Origin: a virus
Strand: one strand, 5' to 3'
Virus record (IMG/VR): IMGVR_UViG_3300033998_000198
Location: 1 to 64,000 of that record
DNA: 64,000 nt
A program made the translations under genes and the position numbers. The notes beneath the pieces are model-generated. The model searched no databases and was not told where the DNA came from. It saw only the letters and a list, made by a program, of their open reading frames with translations. Of the stretch, positions 43,067-54,600 are shown piece after piece. Numbering within the stretch: position 1 is the stretch's first letter; each line of letters opens with the position of its first letter.

Positions 43067-46000
43067 ATATCCAGAGTATCTGGGCAGACAGAGAAAATGG
43101 GCCGAAGATTATGACAGAGACGATACCGTAAAAGACGACAGCATCTTATCAAAACTGCTTATCGCTGCGGCGATAGGTGCTGCCGGATATGGTTTATATA
43201 AAAGCGGTGCATTAAGAAAGGCCATCAGTAAAGGCATTGATGAATTAGGGGAGTATAAAGGCGTTATCCCTGAAGCATTCAATGCCTTAAAAGCATGGAC
43301 TAAAACTGATGTGGATGTTCCAATCGGAAGCATATTCCGTCAGAATTTTTCCTCCTTAAAGTCTGTATCTAACTTTGTAAAGAACAAGGACATTATAAAT
43401 GACACCCTTGCCGATTTACGTGGTCTTCGTGAAATGGTTCAAAAGAGGATCGCACAGGTTAAAGATGAAGCCGACAGGATTACCAAAATGGCTGTCAAGG
43501 AAACAGACTTATTGTTTGAGATAGGTAATCTCAATGAAATGATGGATTCTGTCAAAGCAGACGATATACTGAAACGCCACCAAATGGAAATCGGAAACAA
43601 GGCACTTCAGACACTGATAGAAAAGAGAAGCGAAGGAGCTATGTCAAAGGCTGCCCAAGCAAAGCTCAAACAAAATGGATACAGGCTTCTTACTATAGGT
43701 GATGTTCTCAAGGTAGACACACAGACAAATAAACCGTTGCTTATTAACAGCACAAGCAGGTTCGAAGTAGAAGAACAGACATTAAAAGAACTGACAGATT
43801 TCTTCTCTACCTTTGAGGTAATAGACAAAAAGACCGGGAAGAAGTCTCTTGCAATCAATAACTTTGACATGATCAAAGACATCACATTCGATAGAGGACT
43901 CATGATCAATGAGTTCGGAAAGATTGCAGACATAAGGCGAGCTGACAGACACTTTGCACAGATGATGGTTTCTGCTTCGCTTGATTTTCATATACCGTTA
44001 ATAAAGATACGTCCGTTTGAAATGGTCGGACTGCATAACAAATTCATGCGTCAGGAAGTAAAATACGGTTATCTGTCTGCAAAAACATTTCAGCCAATAC
44101 TTACAGGTAAGCCCGGTCAGGAGTATCTCGGCAAGAGCATGGTGTTCATGCACGGTAATGTATTTGACATAGATAAAAACGGTAACATGAAATTAGTTGC
44201 CCAGGGAGGTAAACTGCTCCATATTCGTGACGACGCAAACGTTGGATATGGAATCAGCAAACACGCCGATATCATAAGAAAAATGGCAAACCTTCAGAAT
44301 GTACACTTCCAGACGTACACAGCCGAGGACGGACGAATCAAGGCGGCTTACTCTAAAGTGATGGAATGGTTCGGGCTTGGTTTCCAGGACAAGAAGATAT
44401 CAACGGAATTTGAACTCTTTAAGCCTTCAACATGGGATTCTCTACTTAATAAATGGCAGCCGTTCAGGCCATACAAATCCTCATTTGTAACAAGACCGCA
44501 GGATTCTTTCGGACATTCTCCGACAGGTCCTACGTATTTGTTTATGTATCAAGGCAAGACATTTAAAGACGTAATGCAAGGCAGCGTATCTATAGAGGAT
44601 TTCTTCAAGCAGTTTGTTGCAGGAAGAAAGAACTTGAAGAATGTAACTACGGCAACAATGGTTCCGTATCATCTTCTTGACCGTCTCAGCAACTCGCTGA
44701 GAGCTGTTAGTGCAGGTGGTATTAGCCTTGGCTTAAAGACAGAAGACCTTGGATCGGTCCAGGATATCTTCAAGAACTTGATGCTAAAGCGTATACTTCC
44801 GGTTTATCTTGGCATACAGGCTTGGATATACATAAATAACAAAGAAGAAGGCAAACAGCCTGAAGACAAGATTGCAAATACTGTTGTAAACCTCGACCTT
44901 GCATGGCATGGAGTAAAAGACAGGCTCGGCCTTACATCTTGGGCAAAACGTGTATCTCAGCTTATGCCAGGAGGAGAGCAGATAAGTGACATTCCCGGTC
45001 TTGGAGTTCTCGATATGACTTCAACCAGGGAGGAAAAAGAACAATGGTACAAGACTGGTATGGAGCCAATTCGTAAAGGGCGTTACTGGAGTCTTGGCAA
45101 TACTCCATTTACTGGAGGCAAGATAGAATATTATGCACCAAATTGGTACAGAAGGGTAATCAGCGATTACAAGTGGACAGATTCACAGTGGGGAAGTCGG
45201 GATGAATACTTTGCAAATGCTCCATTTCCGACTCCAAAATATCCTTTCGCTCCAATACGGCACTTTATTACTGACCCGTATCATTGGGAGAAAAAGCATT
45301 ATCATGACAGACCATATATGCTGTCGTCTCCGGCATTCAGTAATGTACCAATAGTAGGTCCTGTACTCAGTGCAACTCTTGGCCGGCTGTTAAAACCACA
45401 GATTCGCATGCATCCTGAAGCATGGGCACCAAAACTTGAAGGGTATTCGGTCGTGGATCAAGGAACAGGAGATAACACCGGTACTGTTCTTCCTGACCAA
45501 TTGGTTGCAACAAATAGGTTTCCTGGAACTGAAATCACAGTTGTCCCTGAAGCAGAAATGGGACAGAAGCCGCTTGATTCATTGTTTCATTGGAGCAGGA
45601 AACCGAAGACCAATACAAATGATATTATATATGTTACGCCAAGCGGGCAAACAAGCATTGTCAGCATACCTAACAGCATCTCAATCAAGGATTTGAACGA
45701 CCAATTACGTAAAGAATCAATCAGGAAAGTCCGTGGTGCGTCTGAGAAACGTGATGGTGGTCTGATTAAAGATAACGCTGTTGCAAAACAACTCATCAGC
45801 AATATCGAGAATACGTTAAATGACCAATACGATGTATTCTCTGAAATTGGAGGTATATATGGATTCGGTATCAATGCTCTTATAGGTAATGGTTCTGATG
45901 TTGGTGGTGTGGAAATCGAAACACCCGCCTATGCGACATCCTTAAATAAAGCATTCTGGGATCAGGATCTCGGTGGACTTGGTGGAGAATTCTCTGAAAT

Positions 46001-48617
46001 CTATCGTAGGTTTATACCAAAGAGAAGGCGTGAGATTGAATATTACAATCCAATCAGAAACACCATGCCTACATGGATGCCGGGAACAGATTATTTTACA
46101 GACTTCCAGCATGGTGATCCTTACGCCAAGATTAAACGTGGAGAAGCAAGACTTCCTGGAGAAGGGTATGAGAAGCTATATGGAATCAGAGACCCTATGG
46201 AGCTCGGAATAGGTTCGTCGTTTATAGGTAAATCAGTTGATGATATCGTTAAACATTTCTTACACCAGGACGAAATCATAGACGAAGACCAGCTTGATAT
46301 TGTGCAATCTGGTACAGATTTTCATGAGAAAGTTCAGTCGGCATGGAAAAAGAAAGGCTTGCTTCTTGATGCAGAAGTTGAAGTTAATGACAGGAAACAC
46401 AATGTCATTGGATTCTATGATGCACGTATTCTTGATGAATCTTCACCAACAGGCGACGCTATTGCTGAAATAAAGACAATCAACGATAATGGGTTTAAGG
46501 AACTTGACAAAAAAGGGCCAATGGATTACCACCAGAAACAGCTTAACTTCTATCTGTGGGCAACACATAGGCCAAAAGGTTATATTTATTACATCAACAG
46601 GGATCATCCGGAACAGGAAGCAAAAATATTCCCTATGGCATATGACCAGAAGATGATGGAAGAAACATTCAAGAATCTTGAGCAAGCCAGGAAGATCATC
46701 AAAGACAAAATAGCCTTAAATGAGATCCAAAGAGGAGACTTGTACGATTACTTTGACAGGTTCCGCATACTTGCAGATGTAGCACCATACTCAAAAGAGT
46801 TCAAAGAATACAGGGCTTTGATAAGCAAGATGCAGCTAACCAAGGAACAAGAGGCTGAAGCAAAGGAAATACGTAAGCGTGTAATTGAACAAAACAAACC
46901 GCTTAGGATATATCCTTATAAATTCCAGACTTCAAACATAAAAGTACAGACTGTAACTGTAAAACGCAAGATAGACAACGAGAAGTTCCTTACATATGAG
47001 TTCCCTGACAACCCAATAGAGCTTGCCGGCGTTAATCTTCCTAACAGCAAAACTTCCAAAGAAGGGAGGGCAGCAACTCAGTTTATTGACCGGTTTATCC
47101 ATGAAGGAGCCAGGATACAGGTCGGAGTTGATGCAGACCCGTTGAACCTTATACAGGATAACACTTATAAGACGATCAAAGCTGTCGTATACTCAGGCAA
47201 GACAAACATCAACCGCACGGCAATACAGCAGGGAGTAGGAAAGGAAAATGAAGATGACTTCTCGCCTGCCGGTGTTCATGCTCGTTTTACCGAAGGTGAA
47301 ATCAGATTCGGCAAAGTATGGGAGAAATTCGCTCACTTGAATACTATGTTCCATATAAAGTTCTTGCAGGTAAGGTCTGCACTTGAGAGTTATGAACGCA
47401 GGGATTTATACGGCAAAGACTTTCAAAGATGGGAGCATCCTATCCGGGACTTCCTCCGCCCAGCAATCGACCAGAATATAAACAACAAGTATGGAATACT
47501 GGTTGGCGGTTTGGTCGGCTCATTGTTTGGCCGTACACTTTATGGTAAAATTATAGGAGCAACAGTTGGTGTTGCAGTAATTGGTTCAGGTAAGGCATAC
47601 AAGAAAGCATATGAATTAATTTCAGGTGAGAAATGGATACCTGAACGCAGGGAAAAAGAACGTGATTTAAACGAATACATTGACATCCTGAAATTTATCA
47701 AATACAAGCGATTGTATGTTGAGTATGCACAGAAATCAAAACTCAAGGAGAACTTTGATGTTCAGAAGTTCCTTGACGCTCAGAAAGCTCGTGGTGAAAA
47801 AAATAAAGCAAGAATCAAGGATCTTGAAGAAGCAAAGAGGTTAATAAAAATCAAGGGCGACAGTGCAATACGGTCGATGTATAAACAGTATAGACCAAAA
47901 TACGGCACCCCAGGAATGAACGTGGACGAGATGATATCTGCAATCAACAAAGAAATGACAGAACTCATGAATGAACGAAAGGCCGTTAAAGTTCCAAAGA
48001 TTGCACAAAAGGCCATTGCATACTACAACTTATCAGAGAAGACCATGTACGGATACGATGTCGGAGAGCCTATCCAAAACATCCTGGCCGCAATGCCAAA
48101 GAAGGATAGACAGTATCTCAGTTACTTTATGAAAGCTCCGGAAGAAGAACGCATGAAGATTCTTGAGGTGGCTCCACGGTATGTCCGCAGGGTTCTCGAA
48201 CAAACATGGGGGCTGCCTGTTGAGGGCAAACCAGATCTTATTCAGTATTTCAAGCACCATCAACTTCCAGGACCTGACTGGGAAGGATGGGATGAAAACA
48301 TAAACCTGGATCTGGTTAAAGTTAAAATGGTTCGTAATGAAGCCCTTGATATTTCAGATTTTAATATCTGGGAAGACGACGTGCAGCAGGCAAAAGCAAT
48401 GGGACCTATTCCGCTGCCTAAACTATATATAAGTGACTATGCAGAGAAGGTAAAGGCAAAACTCGAAGATCTACTGCACGGAATAGGACTAAACGACGTA
48501 TCTGTAAGCTATTCTCTATCATCAAAGGATATTGATGTAGATATAGACCTGCAAAGAGACAAAAAGAAAGAGATAGAGAGGTACATTAACGAAAAAGGTG
48601 CATCTCTATTCCAATAG
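43026..48617 (+). CDS. Giant tape-measure-position protein with PD-(D/E)XK nuclease
   Basis: 1863 aa, ATG 43026 after GAGGGGAT, inside the end of chaperone 2. A hydrophobic segment (about 40-58, SKLLIAAAIGAAGYGLY) and a glycine-rich pair of segments (about 1490-1530) are typical of tape measures that cross the host membrane; helices surround them. Residues about 1070-1225 are a RecB/Cas4-type PD-(D/E)XK nuclease: GTDFH (H1100), GFYDARI (D1132), AEIKT (E1148, K1150) and the following YHQKQLNFYLWA helix. Residues about 1325-1410 resemble a staphylococcal-nuclease fold (IELAGVNLPNS, EGRAATQFIDRFIHEGARIQVG, then INRTAIQQGVG) but lack the usual catalytic residues. DNA cleavage after ejection is inferred. 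Confidence 0.78.
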   Translation: MRSDDRWREHLRGKYPEYLGRQRKWAEDYDRDDTVKDDSILSKLLIAAAIGAAGYGLYKSGALRKAISKGIDELGEYKGVIPEAFNALKAWTKTDVDVPIGSIFRQNFSSLKSVSNFVKNKDIINDTLADLRGLREMVQKRIAQVKDEADRITKMAVKETDLLFEIGNLNEMMDSVKADDILKRHQMEIGNKALQTLIEKRSEGAMSKAAQAKLKQNGYRLLTIGDVLKVDTQTNKPLLINSTSRFEVEEQTLKELTDFFSTFEVIDKKTGKKSLAINNFDMIKDITFDRGLMINEFGKIADIRRADRHFAQMMVSASLDFHIPLIKIRPFEMVGLHNKFMRQEVKYGYLSAKTFQPILTGKPGQEYLGKSMVFMHGNVFDIDKNGNMKLVAQGGKLLHIRDDANVGYGISKHADIIRKMANLQNVHFQTYTAEDGRIKAAYSKVMEWFGLGFQDKKISTEFELFKPSTWDSLLNKWQPFRPYKSSFVTRPQDSFGHSPTGPTYLFMYQGKTFKDVMQGSVSIEDFFKQFVAGRKNLKNVTTATMVPYHLLDRLSNSLRAVSAGGISLGLKTEDLGSVQDIFKNLMLKRILPVYLGIQAWIYINNKEEGKQPEDKIANTVVNLDLAWHGVKDRLGLTSWAKRVSQLMPGGEQISDIPGLGVLDMTSTREEKEQWYKTGMEPIRKGRYWSLGNTPFTGGKIEYYAPNWYRRVISDYKWTDSQWGSRDEYFANAPFPTPKYPFAPIRHFITDPYHWEKKHYHDRPYMLSSPAFSNVPIVGPVLSATLGRLLKPQIRMHPEAWAPKLEGYSVVDQGTGDNTGTVLPDQLVATNRFPGTEITVVPEAEMGQKPLDSLFHWSRKPKTNTNDIIYVTPSGQTSIVSIPNSISIKDLNDQLRKESIRKVRGASEKRDGGLIKDNAVAKQLISNIENTLNDQYDVFSEIGGIYGFGINALIGNGSDVGGVEIETPAYATSLNKAFWDQDLGGLGGEFSEIYRRFIPKRRREIEYYNPIRNTMPTWMPGTDYFTDFQHGDPYAKIKRGEARLPGEGYEKLYGIRDPMELGIGSSFIGKSVDDIVKHFLHQDEIIDEDQLDIVQSGTDFHEKVQSAWKKKGLLLDAEVEVNDRKHNVIGFYDARILDESSPTGDAIAEIKTINDNGFKELDKKGPMDYHQKQLNFYLWATHRPKGYIYYINRDHPEQEAKIFPMAYDQKMMEETFKNLEQARKIIKDKIALNEIQRGDLYDYFDRFRILADVAPYSKEFKEYRALISKMQLTKEQEAEAKEIRKRVIEQNKPLRIYPYKFQTSNIKVQTVTVKRKIDNEKFLTYEFPDNPIELAGVNLPNSKTSKEGRAATQFIDRFIHEGARIQVGVDADPLNLIQDNTYKTIKAVVYSGKTNINRTAIQQGVGKENEDDFSPAGVHARFTEGEIRFGKVWEKFAHLNTMFHIKFLQVRSALESYERRDLYGKDFQRWEHPIRDFLRPAIDQNINNKYGILVGGLVGSLFGRTLYGKIIGATVGVAVIGSGKAYKKAYELISGEKWIPERREKERDLNEYIDILKFIKYKRLYVEYAQKSKLKENFDVQKFLDAQKARGEKNKARIKDLEEAKRLIKIKGDSAIRSMYKQYRPKYGTPGMNVDEMISAINKEMTELMNERKAVKVPKIAQKAIAYYNLSEKTMYGYDVGEPIQNILAAMPKKDRQYLSYFMKAPEEERMKILEVAPRYVRRVLEQTWGLPVEGKPDLIQYFKHHQLPGPDWEGWDENINLDLVKVKMVRNEALDISDFNIWEDDVQQAKAMGPIPLPKLYISDYAEKVKAKLEDLLHGIGLNDVSVSYSLSSKDIDVDIDLQRDKKKEIERYINEKGASLFQ

Positions 48618-48628
48618 GGGGTTAAAGC

Positions 48629-51600
48629 ATGGCAATTAGACCGGTAATGAGTGCTAATATGAACAGTAACCTGAAGATGAACAGGTATAGTGATTTCTTC
48701 AATGGCATGGATGAAGAAAAGATTGACGCATATAAAAACGTCCGTGGAATGATAGATGAGTTAAAAGGTACTGAAGCCGACGTATCATTAAAGGACTTTT
48801 ATTTCAAGTCATTCAATGCAGGAGTAATGGATTATAACATTCCTGCACTTGAGCAAGGCATGAATATGTTTAATGATATGCTGGACGCCGGTGCCGGTTC
48901 TGTGTACGCAATGGACCTTGAAACTCTCGGCAACCCTTTTGGTGATGCATCAGAAAAGGGTTTGTTTGCCATTACAGAAATGACTCTTACCAAGAAAGAT
49001 CTCGCAACAGGTACTGTCCTTGACGTACAAAACGTCCTGTTCGGCCTTACTGAAGAACAAAGGCTTGCTTACGAAAATCTGATTGCCAGAGCTGAACTCG
49101 GATACAACTCATTGACCAGTTCAGAAAAGGCAACTATAGAACGTCTTGCAAGGTATGGAGCAAAGGATACTAAGATTATTAACAGAGGAGGCAAAGCAAT
49201 ACTTGCCAACCTCGGTATAGCTAATCCTATGGATCTTACCGCAGCAAAGAAGGGTTTAAATAGACTTGTAGATATAGGTCCCGGGCAGGCATGGGGTAGC
49301 CAGTTTGCCCGTGACCAGCTAATCATTGCATCAAATCACTTAAATCAGATAAAAGGCCCAAACAATATTTTGTTCACACACAACGGCAGCAAGTTTGATA
49401 TGCCTGCTTTTAACGAAGCATTACGTATGCATGGTATTAGCAATACAATTAACGACATAAACCATGTTGACTTTCAAGCTGCCATTCATACAGCATATGG
49501 TGGAGATACACTGAATCTTCACTTAACAGCCCGTGAAACAAACGGTGTAAAAGGTAAGATTAAAGGGGCTCTTGAAACTCTTGATAAACTTGCAGAATCT
49601 TTTGGTATAAGGACTCACGCCCATGTTGCCTCAAACGACAACAGGACGTTGATTAACCTTTTAACTGCTCCGTACAGGAAAACTGAGCATGGTACAATCA
49701 ATCTTGGCCAGGACTTAAAGTCCAGACTGAATGCATATTCAGTTCTGTCAAAACACCAGGACATTGATCCAAGCACTGTTGCTGACAAGGTTATATTCGT
49801 AAAGAATGCCGTATATACAAATGGTCTTGACTACATAAAAACAAGTGAAGGAATCAAACCTTACGGAGACTGGCCATTACAAAGGAATAATTTCTATAGG
49901 ATTGAAAATGTCGGGAAAGTAAATATCAAAGACACCGCTTCTTTGCGGAAGATAGGCATAAATGTGCCTGCCGGAAGCACTGGAAGTGATCTTTATTATA
50001 TGACACTACGCAATGTGGCTACCGGTAAAGAAGAAGAAACAATAAATATAGTACGTAGTTCAAGAGAAGAACTTCAGGCATTGTTCCAGAAAAATCTTGA
50101 GGTGTTCCGGTACACTAAAGACCTTAAAGATATAAGTTCAGACCTTGACGCAAAGATGGCATTGCAAAACCAGATTGTAAGCCAGGCAATGATTGATGAA
50201 ACGACAAGGCTTGCCACAAGGGACAATGCAAGACGTAAGTTTGAAGGTATGTTCCAGACTTCAGGTAAAGGGTTTAATTATGCCAAAGGAATGTACCAAA
50301 CCTATAATAATTTATACCAGAACGGCATTACAACAGCGGAAGAAGCGGCACTCTATATCCAAAACAATCCTACAAGTGAATTGTTAAGAGGTCTTCAGTA
50401 TAAAGGAGATATTATACCCGAACGTCGTAGTGATTTCCTTGAGATGTTCAACCTCATCAGAGATACTTCAGACACGATGACTACTGTAATCAACAGAATT
50501 GAATCCAACATCCCAGTCAAAGGAGAAGCTGGAACCGTCAAAAGGACTGTTGCTCTCGGACGTGCGTATGAGAATCTTCAGAATGCAATTATGCAAGCCT
50601 CCGGTGTTGCTGAGAACATAGCAAAGAACAGGAAGCTGATAACCCCATATCCAATGGATATTGACGTTATTAATATAGGTGTTGATGACATTCATAGAAT
50701 CACTGTAAGGGCTCGTTCTGTTGAAGAAGCAAGGATTAACATATTAAATGGAATAGACAAACTGGTAGGTACAGAGAAGAACAAGAGGGCAAGAGAAAAC
50801 AAACGAATGTTCTATCTAAGACGGCTTGCAGAGAATGTCTATGGAAAAGATTCAGAGAAGCTGGAACGTATGTTTGGTCAGCTTGACAGTGCATACTATA
50901 CTGCCGGAGAAATTGCAGGCGACCTTAACAAACAGTTCCTTGACGGAACATTAAATATCGGCCGTGACGAGATATACGCTACAGATCTTGATAGTTATGT
51001 CATCAATTCATCTACATTTGACCAGTTCATGGTTGATAATAACATTAACGTTCTTGGCTTGACCGACGCTGCAAGTGCCCATATCGGGTCTTTAACCGAG
51101 GCTTCTCTTGGCGATACAGTTGTCATGGAAAAAGGCGTGTTTACCATTAAGGATGAAAACCTTAGAAAACTCTTGATGGAGGATTATCACTATAGTGCAG
51201 ATAACGTGCACGACCTTATGAGAGGATTATATGGTAAAAGTCCGGATGGTACTGAATACGGCCTTGTCAATAAACATGGTTTGGTTGCCGAATTGTTTGT
51301 TGACGAAGAAGGGTATCTTTCTATAGCATTGACAGACAAGAAACATGCAACAGAATTATACGAATCTCTGGCAAAGAACGAGGTTCCAAAGAACGCGGCC
51401 ATATCAAGGCTTCCGCAGGTAAGCTATTATGGCGATGACACTGACCTGTTAAAGAAGGTGTCATTTGGAAGCGTTGAGAAACAGGTAACTACTGAACTTA
51501 ATACATATTATTCTCCTGGTTCGAGCGAAAGCTATTATAATAACATCAGGATAGCTGCAAGGGACACAACCAGCGAATCGCTAAACTCCCTTGTTAAACT

Positions 51601-54600
51601 CCACAGGGTTCTTCCTGACCTGATAGAAGCAGGAGAGTACGACAGAGCTTCAAGGCAGCTTACAAATACAATGGCTGCTCCTATATTTGGAGGTTCTGGT
51701 TTCTCAGGAAATACAACAGTAGCAATTGACGATATTCTTGCTGAAAAAGCTCTGCGTCCGAACGTATCCGATATTATCACGGCATCGACCGTAGATATGA
51801 CCGGACTTGTAAACTTCATCCCTGAGCTCTATAAAAGAGACGAAGAAATAAGAAATGACCTTAACCGCATACTTGTAAACAACAAAGCGATCGACGACAG
51901 ATTTATTGATAACTGGATAAGGGATATCCAGGCAGGAAACCTCAAACAATTCAGTGACATGGACATCGAGTTACGTGAATGGTACACGATGAATATGTTT
52001 GAAGGTCATAAGATACTGCATAAAATCCGCGACCTTAAAGCTGAAGGAGGACGTTTATTCCAGAAGGAAGTCTCATTACTTGACAGCTTGATTGCAAATG
52101 GAGCTTCGTTCTTTAACAAGGCTGAAAAAGTATCTGAGGGTATTGCTGTATTGGAAAATCCATTTGAGTATGTAACATATGGATTCATGAATGAGCTTTC
52201 CCGTCCTGTCGCAAGGCAATCACTTGCATTTCACGCCCTTGACCCAAGAGAACTTACAGGTGCTTCAGTTAAGCTCGAAGCGGCCGGTATGAAACTTGGA
52301 CAGACTGTAGTTACAGACAAAATGTATAACAAGTATCTGAAAAAGTATAGGTTTGAAACAGGAATTACCGGTGACATAAAGAATTTGAATGACACCGAGA
52401 TACTTGATGCAATAGAATCTCTTGACAAAGAAGAATTATACAAGAAGTATGGTAGGTCAAGAGTTGATAAGGTTATAAATGAATATAAGACAATCGGTAG
52501 TACATTCCAGCAGCACTCATTGATTAATCCGATGCTGACTGCTGACATATACAACAAACCTGAGCTTATAAAATTTGATGTGACAGGCAATAGTTTTGAG
52601 TTTGCCGAAGGGCTTGGTGTTGGTAAAAAAATCAAATCCGGTTCTTTACTCGGATACGAAATAGACGGAGAAACAAGAAGGGCTGTTGTATACAATGGTC
52701 AGGATGGAATAATCTCTGGATTTATCAACAGAAAGAACGCACAAAAAGTTGTCATAAAACCATTTAATGCACAGATAGATGAAATAAAGCTCATCATGGG
52801 AGGTGTTGAAAAATCTGTTGCATCTGTTGTAAACCGAGATGCCGAAATGCTTCCTATAGCTCAGGAAATCTGGGATAAACTATTTGGTAAGAGTACAGCG
52901 GTCGTAGGGCGATTTGAAATAGGAAAGCACGAAGCTGCAAGCATCGCATACGGTAGCACTATTACCAGAATGGCTGAAAGAGCTCTTGAGCATGGAGAAG
53001 CTGTACAGAATGAATTCGCCAATCTTTTAAACCAGAACCTTCCCGAATGGAATGGCCGATGGGAAGGAAACAAGTTTGTCATTTCAGGGAATCCGAATGC
53101 TGCCGGAGGACATTTCAGCGGCATACGAAACCTTGTTGATGCAATGAGAGATAAGGGTATTTATGATGATATCATAGCCGACTTTGACAATCCGAACACA
53201 AATACGCTGCGTACTTTGATATCTAAAGGTCAGATGTCCGAAATGTTTTCTGTCATGGAAGACGAAGCGGATATTTACGGAAAAGGTCTCAAAATTACAG
53301 ACCGTGAGTTACAGATTGCAGGTATTAGATCTGGAGAACAACCGACGGATTTCTTTTTCCAGGATGCCAACGGTAAATGGCAAAAGAAATTACAACCTGT
53401 TATTGACGCATGGCGTGAGGAAATCACACGAGAAAATATCGAGCTTGAGAACGGTAAATTACTTGAAACCAATTACAGCAAAGCAAAGAAAGACCTTAGA
53501 AATATAACCAACACATACAGTGCATTGCGTGGCGAAACACCGACAGCAGCTATTAAAGAACTTCATTTTGATGATGTAAAACCGATATTAAAAGGTGTTG
53601 ATGCTGCAACACTCGAAGATGCTTTAAAAGGGACTGTGTTTGAAGATGTTGCCGATGTGTTTAAGATTACCCTTCCAAATAATATGAAGGTCTTAAACAT
53701 GGTTACAGGCGAAATGGATGACCATATTTATATACCGTATCTGCACTCATACGATATTGACGGCAAGGTTATTACACATAACGCCCACAGAAAATCAGCA
53801 GACCTTCTAAGGATGCTTGACAGTATTGCCGAAGGCAAACTTCCTAACGGCGTAAGAAGCATGAGTCAATTACAGAGTGCATTAAATGACGCTTATGCTG
53901 AAGCTATGGCCGCATACGGGCGTGAACTGTCTGATGACAAGAACAGTATATTAAAGAGACATCTGGTGTCCGGAAGATTATCACATTCGGGACAGGGACT
54001 TGCTGGTGCTGTTGTTTCACCTGAATTATTCAAAAACGGCGAAGTAGATTCACGGCTTGCCGGAATTGTGCATAGCGATGTTGTAGAGAAGGTCGGAGAT
54101 AAAATACTCTATAAGGATGTTGCTTATACATCTGCTGAGATGCTCGAAGACATGGGTGTTAACTTTGCAGAGATAGGGCGGCAGGTTCTTGAAGACAAGA
54201 AAATACGTTCTCAGATTGGTGACGTGGACGCATTTATTGCAAGATCCGGATTTAACCGCTATGATCTTACAAAGGCACCTATAGACATTGACATGCTCCA
54301 TGAGATCATCAAGCAGAAGATACTGAAAGACAACAATCCTTATACAATAGATGATGCAAGGGAAGCCCTTGAGAACCTCACTCAGCTTGGTAAATATTAT
54401 GCAAGAGAAAAGGGTATCATGAGTATAATGCTTCGTTATCCGTCATTCTTGCAAACATCTCTTGGAGTAACAAATATCAGATTGTCTCCTTACATGCATG
54501 GTCGTAAATTCAACATCATGAGTTGGACGGCAGCAGGATTAAACGCCGACATTGACGCTGATAGACTTTCTGTATGGCTCAATCTTACAAAAACCGGAGG

